Part shown: piece by piece, positions 1-5,164 of the stretch
Position numbering within the stretch: position 1 is the first letter of the stretch
Layout of the letters: the number at the start of each line of letters is the position of its first letter
Source: Thermoplasmata archaeon
GTDB lineage: Archaea; Thermoplasmatota; Thermoplasmata; Thermoplasmatales; Thermoplasmataceae
Assembly: GCA_021801305.1 (NCBI GenBank)
Contig: JAJYYD010000066.1
Location: 1-5,215 of the forward strand
Direction of reading: 5' to 3'
DNA: 5,215 bases
Notes under the pieces: model-generated
What the model was told of the DNA's origin: nothing
Databases searched by the model: none
What the model saw: the letters and a program-made list of their open reading frames with translations, nothing else
Program-made: the position numbers and the translations under genes

Positions 1-1
1 A

Positions 2-277
2 AAAATGCAGCCCTCTTCCACTGCTGAACCCATAAGCTTCAATCTGTCCGCTGAAAAGATAGACGATGCTGTCTGGGTAATAGTTTTCAAGACCGGCAAA
101 AAACTGAATGGAATCAAAGCCATATCCTACTGTGCCCTGGTATCACCGCCGATATTTCCCCTGTTTCTGTTTATACAACTGATCCGCCTTACAGGGAAGG
201 GTGACGTTATATACAATAAAATTGCCTTAAACCGGTACCTGGTCTCAAGAATGATTGAGAACAGGATCAACCGTTGA
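2..277 (+). CDS. DCC1-like thiol-disulfide oxidoreductase (DUF393), C-terminal part, 5' end outside window
   Basis: The gene is open from the window edge to a TGA at 275-277, and about 91 codons are visible. Counting from the ATG at position 5, the segment resembles the C-terminal two thirds of the DCC1/DUF393 family. It has a strand-turn-strand (residues 20-34, DDAVWVIVF then TGKKL), a G-x-x-A helix (36-46), a hydrophobic helix (50-62) and the family's closing signature Y-x-x-x-A-x-N-R-Y (70-78), followed by a basic tail. In this family a CxxC redox motif sits near the N-terminus, so it would lie upstream of this window. The ATG at 5 is therefore probably internal (the family has an x-x-Q position here) and not the true start. 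First-codon-position purines are about 61%, which favours this strand over the opposite frame. The family is assigned from motif memory without a search. The substrate is unknown; members are thought to act in thiol-disulfide exchange. The gene is convergent with infB. Confidence 0.68.
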   Translation, partial: KMQPSSTAEPISFNLSAEKIDDAVWVIVFKTGKKLNGIKAISYCALVSPPIFPLFLFIQLIRLTGKGDVIYNKIALNRYLVSRMIENRINR

Positions 278-278
278 G

Positions 279-2018
279 TTATGCTCTTGTACCCCAGAAA
301 ATATTATCTTTTCTCTTGATTTTTATTATCTCCTCAAGGGTCTCCATTGTGCCGGTATCCATGTTGTTTTCCCTGAGGGATTTCACCACTGATTCTGGAA
401 CATCAACATAAAGGGTCTCTGAAGGGAATATATGCCGGTTCAGTATAACGCCCTCAATTGAAACTGCAACTTCCAGTCCCGCGTCAGCAAATTTCTTGGA
501 AGTCTCTCCTTCCCTTATGCTTTTTATGACCCCAGCGTACCTTCCATCCGACTTTATCAGGCTGTCCCCGACCTTGATCCTTCCGGTTAAAACTTTCACT
601 CCCACTATGACCGGCTTGTTTGACCTGAATATATATTCAGGCATGATCATGAATTTTGACGGAATGGGTGTTTCCTGCTTTCTCCCCTCCTCTATCTCTT
701 CCTTCTTTCCCTGTATCCACTTTTCGGTAGCTTCTATCAGAGAATATATGACTGAACCAGTCTCAACCGCTGTGTCGCTGGAAAGTGCTGCTTCCTGTGC
801 TTCCGGAAGCATTTCCACATTGAAACCTATAATTATTTTGCTGAGCTGGTCATTCAGGGTAGAAACATCCGTTATATCTCTCCGGGTTATATCACCAATG
901 CCAGCCGACCTTATGGGGATGTCCTTCTTGGAGAGTTCGTAAGAAATTGCCTCCAGGGATCCCAGTGCCTCCGCTTTCACAGTAACACCGGTAAGTGAGA
1001 GTGGTATATTGATCTGTGATTCCTTCCTTATCTCCTCAAAAGCTTCGTCCGTGTCATCTTCCACCCCTATTGCCGGTGATCCCGGGATTACTTCAATCTT
1101 GTCCGCGAGAACCACTCTTATCCCCTGGGCAGAAAAAACCTCGGATTTTTCTACCAGTTTTTTCCCTTTTCCACTGACGAAGATAGCCTTGACTTTAGAT
1201 ACGGCCGGTCCATTCCTTGTACTTACAGCTATCCTGTCACCCTTCTTTAGTGAGCCTTCATAAAGGACTGTGTCAAGTGTCATCCCCAGAGACTCTTCCT
1301 TTTTAACCTCGATTACTGTGCCTTTTCCCAGACCGCTCACGTATTCTATATTGCGCTCCAGGAATCTCTGTGCCAGTCCTGCAAGCATCAGCAGGGCATC
1401 AGAAATTCCAATTCCCATTTTGGCACTTACAGGAATTATGGCTATTGTCTTTGAGAAATCTGTTATCCTGTCATACCTATCTGTTGCAAGCCCATATTCA
1501 TAAAATTTATTGACCAGATTATAAAACCGGTTATCTAACTCTTCGTTATATTCACTTCTCTGGGTTTTCTGCAGTTCCCTGAATGATATATTTTTTACAT
1601 TTGTGAAGAACGGTATCAGGTCTATCTTGTTCGCAGCCACGATGAACGGTGTCTTGAAACGTTTCAGGATCTCAATTGATTCCACTGTCTGCGGTTTGAA
1701 CCCTTCATTAATGTCCACGACCAGTATTGCTATGTCTGCAAGAGCTCCCCCCCTTGCCCTCATGTTTGAGAATGCGACATGTCCAGGTGTGTCTATAAAC
1801 AGAAGGCCCGGGATCTTCAACTTGTTTTTTCCTATTTCTGATCGGGATGCCCTGGAGAACGATTCCATGTCCACCTCGAATGCCCCGATTTTCTGGGTTA
1901 TGCCTCCAACCTCTTTTTTAGCTACCGAGGTACCCCTGATGACATCAAGAATCGATGTCTTCCCGTGGTCTACATGGCCAAGGACGCAAACAATTGGTTG
2001 CCTGAGGGTTTTATCCAT
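279..2018 (-). CDS. infB: Archaeal translation initiation factor IF-2 / aIF5B GTPase
   Basis: This cytosolic GTPase promotes ribosomal subunit joining and initiator-tRNA positioning late in initiation. Numbered from a GTG at 2024, the G motifs are G1 GHVDHGKT (16-23), a switch-I region GGITQKIGA (40-48), G3 DTPGH (78-82), G4 NKID (132-135) and G5 SAK (200-202). The RGGALADIAILVVDINEG block (91-108) is typical of the archaeal/eukaryal IF5B branch. Beta-barrel domain II, domain III, a long linker helix (roughly 430-465) and a C-terminal barrel follow. The end carries two helices with an aromatic tail (NIFWG), the region that contacts aIF1A in this family. At about 580 residues it is normal archaeal size, and no intein interrupts the G domain. 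I prefer the ATG at 2016-2018 (579 aa): GAGGTG at 2022-2027 precedes it, and the GTG at 2024 lies inside that Shine-Dalgarno sequence. It is the last gene of the ribosomal operon, starting 7 nt after the ndk stop. Confidence 0.96.
   Translation of the reverse strand: MDKTLRQPIVCVLGHVDHGKTSILDVIRGTSVAKKEVGGITQKIGAFEVDMESFSRASRSEIGKNKLKIPGLLFIDTPGHVAFSNMRARGGALADIAILVVDINEGFKPQTVESIEILKRFKTPFIVAANKIDLIPFFTNVKNISFRELQKTQRSEYNEELDNRFYNLVNKFYEYGLATDRYDRITDFSKTIAIIPVSAKMGIGISDALLMLAGLAQRFLERNIEYVSGLGKGTVIEVKKEESLGMTLDTVLYEGSLKKGDRIAVSTRNGPAVSKVKAIFVSGKGKKLVEKSEVFSAQGIRVVLADKIEVIPGSPAIGVEDDTDEAFEEIRKESQINIPLSLTGVTVKAEALGSLEAISYELSKKDIPIRSAGIGDITRRDITDVSTLNDQLSKIIIGFNVEMLPEAQEAALSSDTAVETGSVIYSLIEATEKWIQGKKEEIEEGRKQETPIPSKFMIMPEYIFRSNKPVIVGVKVLTGRIKVGDSLIKSDGRYAGVIKSIREGETSKKFADAGLEVAVSIEGVILNRHIFPSETLYVDVPESVVKSLRENNMDTGTMETLEEIIKIKRKDNIFWGTRA
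300..330 (+). terminator. Possible T-rich transcription stop for the left-edge gene
   Basis: About 30 nt after the plus-strand stop codon there are two T runs on the plus strand, four T at 309-312 and five T at 320-324, in an AT-rich stretch. Archaeal RNA polymerase often terminates at oligo-T without a hairpin. The tract lies inside the 3' end of infB on the other strand and also encodes Lys/Ile codons there, so the T-richness may be incidental. Confidence 0.28.
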
Positions 2019-2021
2019 AAC

Positions 2022-2027
2022 CACCTC
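2022..2027 (-). promoter_or_regulatory. infB Shine-Dalgarno GAGGTG overlapping the ndk stop
   Basis: GAGGTG on the minus strand pairs with the archaeal 16S 3' end and overlaps the ndk TGA stop (2026-2028). The gap from the GAGG core to the ATG at 2018 is 5 nt. The alternative GTG start at 2024 is part of this same motif and would have no ribosome site of its own, which decides the start. The overlap suggests coupling of infB translation to ndk. Confidence 0.6.
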
Positions 2028-2472
2028 AAAAGATAAGTTCTTCGTCTCCCGACGAATATTCTGTAACCTCTTCTGGAGAGAAGTAGATGGGCCATTCGTA
2101 CCTGAATGATTCCTCAGAATCAGACGCGTGAATTATGTTTTTCTCTATGCCCATTGAGTAATCCCCCCTTATGGTTCCGGGCTGGGCTTTGGACCCATCC
2201 GTTGACCCGCACAAGGTTCTTGTTACGGAAATGCAGTTTTTTCCTTCGAGCATTGCTGCCACTATTGGACCTGAAATGATATAGGAGACCAGCCCATTGA
2301 AGAATGGCTTATCCTTATGCACTGCGTAGTGTTTTTCTGCCTTTTCCTTAGACAGAACCAGCATCTTCATTGCCACTATTTTCATGCCTTTGTCTTCAAA
2401 CTTTGAAAGAATTTTACCAGACAGCTTCCGTTTGACGCCGTCCGGTTTTATTAAAATAAGAGTTCGTTCCAT
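2026..2472 (-). CDS. ndk: Nucleoside diphosphate kinase
   Basis: The enzyme transfers the gamma-phosphate of ATP to other NDPs through a phosphohistidine, maintaining GTP and other NTP pools in the cytosol. The family hallmarks are all present: an N-terminal strand with LILIKPDGVKR (5-15), the R-T-L-x-G-x-T segment (85-91), A-x-PGTIRGDY (96-105), and the active-site N-x-x-H-A-S-D-S with catalytic His115 (112-119). At 148 residues it has the usual length and ends a few residues after the conserved Y-x-x-P/S acidic tail. A GGGAT at 2477-2481, 4 nt before the ATG, is a weak ribosome site directly after the rpl24e stop at 2482-2484. It sits between rpl24e and infB, as in many archaea, and supplying GTP next to a GTPase gene makes functional sense, though that link is an inference. 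Confidence 0.97.
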   Translation of the reverse strand: MERTLILIKPDGVKRKLSGKILSKFEDKGMKIVAMKMLVLSKEKAEKHYAVHKDKPFFNGLVSYIISGPIVAAMLEGKNCISVTRTLCGSTDGSKAQPGTIRGDYSMGIEKNIIHASDSEESFRYEWPIYFSPEEVTEYSSGDEELIF

Positions 2473-2481
2473 TCTGATCCC

Positions 2482-2691
2482 TTACTGGTTCTTTGAGGAT
2501 TCCTTCTTCATGTTCTTTATTGCATGGAACTCATTAGTCCACCGGGTTTTCCTGGAGACTCTTCCGAGGTCTATCATATTAACCTTGCACTTCCTGCTGC
2601 AGAAGTTAATGGTGACGCCATCCTTTCTCACGTGGATGAATCCGGCCCCCGGTTCAATGGCTTTTCCACAGAAGTAACAGTTTCTTGCCAT
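2482..2691 (-). CDS. rpl24e: Ribosomal protein eL24 (L24e)
   Basis: A small zinc-ribbon protein of the 50S subunit with archaeal/eukaryal distribution. Its 69 residues contain the zinc site C5-x2-C8 and C31-x3-C35, with the intervening G-x-G-x-x-x-V-R-x-D-G turn and the N-F-C-S-x-K-C-K signature (29-36) typical of L24e. The basic second half (RVSRKTRWTNEF, 46-57) is the rRNA-binding part. The start ATG at 2689-2691 is preceded by GGTGAT (2696-2701), which overlaps the rps28e TGA. It is the third gene of the operon, 5 nt behind rps28e and 9 nt ahead of ndk. Confidence 0.96.
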   Translation of the reverse strand: MARNCYFCGKAIEPGAGFIHVRKDGVTINFCSRKCKVNMIDLGRVSRKTRWTNEFHAIKNMKKESSKNQ

Positions 2692-2695
2692 CTAT

Positions 2696-2701
2696 ATCAC
2701 C
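2696..2701 (-). promoter_or_regulatory. rpl24e Shine-Dalgarno GGTGAT overlapping the rps28e stop
   Basis: GGTGAT on the minus strand contains the rps28e TGA stop (2697-2699) and sits 4 nt from the rpl24e ATG. It is the same motif at the same spacing as before rps28e, which supports both starts and suggests terminating ribosomes re-initiate. Confidence 0.62.
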
Positions 2702-2906
2702 TTATTGAGAGTCTCTTTGCCTCTCTTGCAGTTTCCCTGAGCATGAGAATATCTCCGACCTTTACAGGGCCCATAACATTTCTCGCTATGATTCTGCCCT
2801 GATCCCGGCCTGACAGGACCCTAACCTTCACGGTTGTGGCCTCGCCTGTCATTCCCGTTCTTCCCAATAGCTCAACAACTTCAGCCGGAGTGGCTTCATC
2901 TGCCAT
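2697..2906 (-). CDS. rps28e: Ribosomal protein eS28 (S28e)
   Basis: A small OB-fold protein of the 30S subunit near the mRNA exit/decoding region, found in archaea and eukaryotes. Its 69 residues follow the family pattern closely: R-T-G-x-x-G-E (16-22), V-K-V-R-V-L-x-G-R-D-x-G-R (26-38), I-x-R-N-V-x-G-P-V (40-48), G-D-I-L-x-L-R-E-T (51-59) and the basic R-E-A-K-R-L tail. The start at 2904-2906 is set by the GGTGAT 4 nt upstream. An overlapping upstream ATG is out of frame. It is the second gene of the operon, 9 nt after rpl7ae. Confidence 0.97.
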   Translation of the reverse strand: MADEATPAEVVELLGRTGMTGEATTVKVRVLSGRDQGRIIARNVMGPVKVGDILMLRETAREAKRLSIR

Positions 2907-2910
2907 TCAT

Positions 2911-2916
2911 ATCACC
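2911..2916 (-). promoter_or_regulatory. rps28e Shine-Dalgarno GGTGAT touching the rpl7ae stop
   Basis: GGTGAT on the minus strand begins at the last base of the rpl7ae TAG stop (2916-2918), and 4 nt separate it from the rps28e ATG at 2906. It matches the archaeal anti-Shine-Dalgarno sequence and implies translational coupling with rpl7ae. Confidence 0.62.
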
Positions 2917-3284
2917 TATTTTTTGATCTCAGCCAGTTGAGATACGATCTGCTTGTAGGCTTCGTCATTCTTTCCATAGTCAACTATTGACAGGGAAGCT
3001 GCTGCCCCTATTCCAACCTTTGATCCAAGATCTGTTCTCTTCTTTACGTAGGCGTACTGGACCTTTCTCTCTTCGCACAGTGTGGGCAAATAGTATACAA
3101 CTTCCGGCGGAGTTACGTCTTCTGCTATAACTACCAGCTTGCTCTCTCCTCGTTCAATGGATTTTATAACTTCATTTGTTCCTTTCTTTATCTTTCCTGT
3201 TCTGTATGAGTTTTCAACTAAGTCGAGAATCTTCTTTTCTAATGTCTCGGGAGTTTCAAACTTTACATATGTCTGTTCTGCCAT
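2916..3284 (-). CDS. rpl7ae: Ribosomal protein eL8/L7Ae, K-turn RNA-binding
   Basis: L7Ae binds kink-turn RNAs. It is a 50S subunit protein and in archaea also the core protein of box C/D and H/ACA guide RNPs and of RNase P. The visible signatures are K-K-G-x-N-E (33-38, with T at 36), which contacts the K-turn, E-R-G (44-46), A-E-D-V-T-P-P-E (54-61), L-P-x-L-C-E-E (66-72) and the G-x-x-A-A-x-S-L-S-I loop (about 92-101) that sets K-turn specificity. At 122 residues it has the usual archaeal length. The ATG at 3282-3284 has a strong GGAGG 8 nt upstream and a TATA-like box about 50 nt upstream, making it the first gene of the operon with rps28e, rpl24e, ndk and infB. No K-turn-like element is evident in its very short leader. 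Confidence 0.97.
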   Translation of the reverse strand: MAEQTYVKFETPETLEKKILDLVENSYRTGKIKKGTNEVIKSIERGESKLVVIAEDVTPPEVVYYLPTLCEERKVQYAYVKKRTDLGSKVGIGAAASLSIVDYGKNDEAYKQIVSQLAEIKK

Positions 3285-3292
3285 ATTTTATT

Positions 3293-3297
3293 CCTCC
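3293..3297 (-). promoter_or_regulatory. Strong Shine-Dalgarno GGAGG of rpl7ae
   Basis: GGAGG (minus strand, within AAGGAGGAA) lies 8 nt before the rpl7ae ATG. It is the best ribosome-binding match in the window, in line with a highly expressed first gene and a leadered mRNA. Confidence 0.75.
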
Positions 3298-3328
3298 TTC
3301 ACTAAGGTATCCGTAAAGGTCAAATCCG

Positions 3329-3340
3329 TATTTATATTTT
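3329..3340 (-). promoter_or_regulatory. TATA-like box of the rpl7ae-infB operon
   Basis: The minus strand reads AAAATATAAATA here, close to the archaeal TATA consensus. A start site about 25 nt downstream would fall near 3308, giving a leader of about 24 nt that contains the GGAGG. No other promoter-like sequence is needed for the five downstream genes, whose gaps are all under 10 nt. Confidence 0.55.
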
Positions 3341-3365
3341 ATCGAATGGAAAATGAGAATTATAC

Positions 3366-3397
3366 AATAAAAATAATTGCCCGGGGGCATCAAAAAA
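3366..3397 (-). terminator. Terminator after the KDG-aldolase-like gene
   Basis: On the minus strand the TAA stop is followed at once by six T (3392-3397). A GC-rich inverted repeat TGCC-CCCG-GGCA comes next (3378-3389, 4-bp stem as drawn, extendable to 5 with a 2-nt loop). An AT-rich ATTATTTTTATT tract (about 3367-3376) follows. Either T run alone could stop archaeal polymerase, and hairpin plus T-tract resembles an intrinsic terminator. It separates the aldolase from the ribosomal operon promoter about 30 nt on. Confidence 0.5.
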
Positions 3398-4273
3398 TTA
3401 GTTTTTTAGTTTTAAAAGAAAATCTTCGGAACGCTTCTTAGAATCTTCAGCTGGTTCAAGCATTGGCGATCTGTAACCTCCATCTATCCTGTTTCTCGTG
3501 TAAAAAGCATGATAGTATCCGGATGGAAACCTGTCCGCGTTTATGACCTTCATAATTGCGTTTATCTCGCCGAACTGAATTTTGCGGGCTTCTTCCAGAT
3601 TGCCACTCCTGAAAGCCTTATAGCAGCGAACCACAGGATCCGAGAAATTTGTCAGACCGCAGACACCTCCGTCAGCTCCTATTGCAAGAGACGGAACCAG
3701 GAGATCATCCTGCCCCTGGAAGATCGAGAAATTTGGTCCGGAAAATTCCATTATTTTTGAAAAATACCTCATGTCCCCAGAGCTTTCTTTAAGCCCGGTT
3801 ATCTGTGAATAATTATCCTTCAATCTGGACACAGTTTCCGGGTCAATGAAAGTGCCTGAAAGTTGAGGTATATTGTAAATGAAAAGTTCCTTCTTGACAT
3901 TCTTCAGTACCTCTTCAAAGTGTCTCATGATCTCTTTCTGTCCGGGTTGTATATAATATGGTGGCATTAGAACCATGACATCAACAGGAAGGTCATTGCA
4001 CTCCTTTGCAAGGTCTGATGATATCTGGGTCGAAGCTGATCCAATTCCGGCATACAGCTTGATCCCCCCTGCATGATCAGCCACAAATTCGAGATATTTC
4101 TTTCTTTCTGACTCTCTGAGAAACGGAAAGAGACCGGTTGAACCCAGGGGAAAAAGTCCTGATACCCCTATCTTCTTCAAATATGCAATTAATGTCTCAG
4201 TTGCAGCATAATCTATCTCACCTTTCCTGTTGAAAGGTGTTATCATTGGCGTGATAATTCCATTGTGCTTCAT
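3398..4273 (-). CDS. 2-keto-3-deoxygluconate aldolase-like protein (DapA/NAL superfamily)
   Basis: A class I aldolase of the dihydrodipicolinate synthase/N-acetylneuraminate lyase superfamily, a TIM barrel of 291 residues (normal size). The catalytic residues are visible: Tyr133 in F-I-Y-N-I-P, Schiff-base Lys162 in T-G-L-K-E-S-S-G-D, and the pyruvate-carboxylate-binding motif GSTGL (44-48). Three points favour archaeal KDG/KDPG aldolase, which cleaves 2-keto-3-deoxy(phospho)gluconate to pyruvate and glyceraldehyde(-3-P) in Entner-Doudoroff variants. The motif ends in Leu, not the Glu of DapA. The Arg that follows Y-N-x-P in true dihydrodipicolinate synthases is absent (Q-L-S-G here). The N-terminus (G-I-I-T-P-M-I-T-P-F) and C-terminus (G-Y-R-S-P-M-L-E-P) resemble Sulfolobus KdgA as I recall it. 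The exact substrate is not proven, and another 2-keto-3-deoxy acid is possible. There is no Shine-Dalgarno sequence, and a TATA-like box about 25 nt upstream suggests a leaderless mRNA. It appears monocistronic. Confidence 0.85.
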   Translation of the reverse strand: MKHNGIITPMITPFNRKGEIDYAATETLIAYLKKIGVSGLFPLGSTGLFPFLRESERKKYLEFVADHAGGIKLYAGIGSASTQISSDLAKECNDLPVDVMVLMPPYYIQPGQKEIMRHFEEVLKNVKKELFIYNIPQLSGTFIDPETVSRLKDNYSQITGLKESSGDMRYFSKIMEFSGPNFSIFQGQDDLLVPSLAIGADGGVCGLTNFSDPVVRCYKAFRSGNLEEARKIQFGEINAIMKVINADRFPSGYYHAFYTRNRIDGGYRSPMLEPAEDSKKRSEDFLLKLKN

Positions 4274-4292
4274 GTCTTATTATCGCTTTATT

Positions 4293-4302
4293 GCATATAA
4301 TC
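4293..4302 (-). promoter_or_regulatory. TATA-like box of the aldolase gene, leaderless
   Basis: The minus strand reads GATTATATGC, with the TTATAT core centred about 24-25 nt before the ATG at 4273. That puts transcription start at or next to the start codon, and no GGAGG-like site lies between. A second AT-rich stretch (about 4318-4332) lies further upstream and could be an alternative box, but it would give an mRNA without a ribosome site. Confidence 0.5.
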
Positions 4303-4355
4303 TGTTGGTAGATGACTGATAATATTATAAATGTAAAACTATTTTATGGCGGAGA

Positions 4356-4958
4356 TCAAAGCTTGGAACCGAGATTGGCTGCCCTGATGGAATCCACCAT
4401 TTCTCTTGGGAGCCCCATTTTCACAAGATAGTCCCAATCTGGTATGAGTCTTCTGCTTATTGCAAGAGTTGCCAGCTCACTTAGTGGCAGATAAAGAGTG
4501 CCTGGCGCATGTGCACTTCCCATAACCCATGGCGGTATGTCGAAATAGTTCTTCACCCTGCCTGGGACAACTTCCGCAAGAACAGAATTAAGTATTGAAG
4601 CTATGTGCTGGTTGTAATACCACCTCTGCACTGGCGAGTTCTCAAAACCTCCCTTTGGCGAGTATACTTTCCACTGAAGCCCATACAGACTGGCAGTTTC
4701 GATAAAATCAGAGGTTTCACCAAAATTGTCTATCATAGTCTGCGGAGGCAATTCCTCTTCACCTGTCTGCCTGTTTATAACTTTCAGATTGTAGCGGTTG
4801 TAAACGCTCATATACCTCTTTATAAGTCTCTCCAGCTCTTCCGCCTCATCCTGTGATATTGAACTGTCATTTTCCAGTTGCTCCGATATCAAGGCGTATT
4901 CCTCAAGACCGGAATTCAATATCATTTTCAGATAATAATTAAATCTATCACCAGACAT
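4356..4958 (-). CDS. Conserved-looking hypothetical protein, 200 aa, function unknown
   Basis: I do not recognise this family. The protein is soluble-looking: no signal peptide, no membrane helix and no cysteine. Residues 1-60 look helical and rich in Glu/Leu/Tyr (an acidic stretch at 36-45 leads into L-I-K-R-Y). A polar linker (61-85) follows, then a tryptophan-containing globular part with W96, W113, W144 and W175, a P-x-G-R and I-P-P-W segment (142-144), and A-P-G-T-L-Y-L-P-L-S (151-160). It ends in an amphipathic helix with a basic tail. The composition and uninterrupted reading favour a real gene. The ATG at 4956-4958 has GGTG 5 nt upstream and a TTAAATA box about 45 nt upstream. The TGA is at 4356-4358, 82 bp before the aldolase start. 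It could be a lineage-specific regulator or enzyme subunit; nothing visible decides this. Confidence 0.8.
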   Translation of the reverse strand: MSGDRFNYYLKMILNSGLEEYALISEQLENDSSISQDEAEELERLIKRYMSVYNRYNLKVINRQTGEEELPPQTMIDNFGETSDFIETASLYGLQWKVYSPKGGFENSPVQRWYYNQHIASILNSVLAEVVPGRVKNYFDIPPWVMGSAHAPGTLYLPLSELATLAISRRLIPDWDYLVKMGLPREMVDSIRAANLGSKL

Positions 4959-5000
4959 TTAGACACCACAAACTGTGTGCTTGAATAGAATGAATATTGG

Positions 5001-5008
5001 TATTTAAC
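5001..5008 (-). promoter_or_regulatory. TATA-like box of the 200-aa gene
   Basis: The minus strand reads GTTAAATA. A start site about 25 nt downstream falls near 4978, leaving a leader of about 20 nt that includes a GGTG (4964-4967) 5 nt before the ATG at 4958. The 9-bp direct repeats lie immediately upstream of this box on the same strand. Confidence 0.4.
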
Positions 5009-5009
5009 C

Positions 5010-5027
5010 ATACCGCAGATACTGCAG
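5010..5027. repeat. Tandem 9-bp repeat (ATACCGCAG / ATACTGCAG)
   Basis: Two head-to-tail 9-mers, ATACCGCAG (5010-5018) and ATACTGCAG (5019-5027), differ at one base and abut the TATA-like box of the 200-aa gene. An exact third copy is at 5108-5116. The position just upstream of a core promoter suits an activator or operator site; the function is inferred. Confidence 0.45.
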
Positions 5028-5107
5028 ACTTTTTTTCGCTCTTGTTTCTCTTCATGTCAGTCGTTTTTGCCAAAACAATTAATTACAAGTTAACAGAAAG
5101 CACATGA

Positions 5108-5116
5108 ATACCGCAG
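5108..5116. repeat. Third copy of the 9-bp motif ATACCGCAG
   Basis: An exact copy of the motif at 5010-5018 in the same orientation, 15 nt upstream of the candidate TATA box (from 5131) of the right-edge gene. All three copies lie in the 206-bp divergent intergenic region. The rest of that region is AT-rich (for example around 5075-5095) and I see no RNA gene in it. Confidence 0.4.
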
Positions 5117-5130
5117 GAATTTCGTGATCC

Positions 5131-5142
5131 GTTAAGTAATAA
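5131..5142 (+). promoter_or_regulatory. TATA-like box of the right-edge gene, leaderless
   Basis: GTTAAGTAATAA on the plus strand is centred about 26-28 nt before the ATG at 5165. No Shine-Dalgarno sequence lies between, which fits a leaderless transcript divergent from the 200-aa gene. Confidence 0.38.
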
Positions 5143-5164
5143 TGCTATCTCCTGTTCACGGCGT

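Noticed and set aside
1..150. Open minus-strand frame downstream of infB, aligned to the plus-strand left-edge gene
   Set aside because: It has no usable start codon after its TGA (about 146-148), is unusually rich in Phe/Tyr/Gly, and mirrors the codon frame of the plus-strand gene, which has family motifs.
1747..1753. Run of seven C (G on the coding strand) in infB as a possible frameshift
   Set aside because: The frame is intact through it and encodes the conserved R-A-R-G-G-A-L-A-D block, so there is no break.
1640..2018. Intein in the aIF5B G domain
   Set aside because: Archaeal IF5B genes sometimes carry inteins, but G1 to G5 are contiguous at normal spacing here.
1603..2109. Long plus-strand frame (168 codons) opposite infB and ndk, and several shorter plus-strand frames at 496-1503
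   Set aside because: They are antisense to strongly supported genes, have no ribosome sites and have Ser/Pro/Phe-rich translations typical of shadows.
3285..3320. K-turn in the rpl7ae leader for L7Ae autoregulation
   Set aside because: The inferred leader is only about 24 nt and shows no paired C-stem/NC-stem with GA tandem pairs.
3509..3760. Plus-strand frame of 83 codons inside the aldolase gene
   Set aside because: It is antisense to the catalytic-lysine region of a well-supported gene and lacks its own signals.
3398..4273. Annotation as dihydrodipicolinate synthase (DapA)
   Set aside because: The motif ends in Leu instead of Glu and the substrate-binding Arg is missing; see the aldolase finding.
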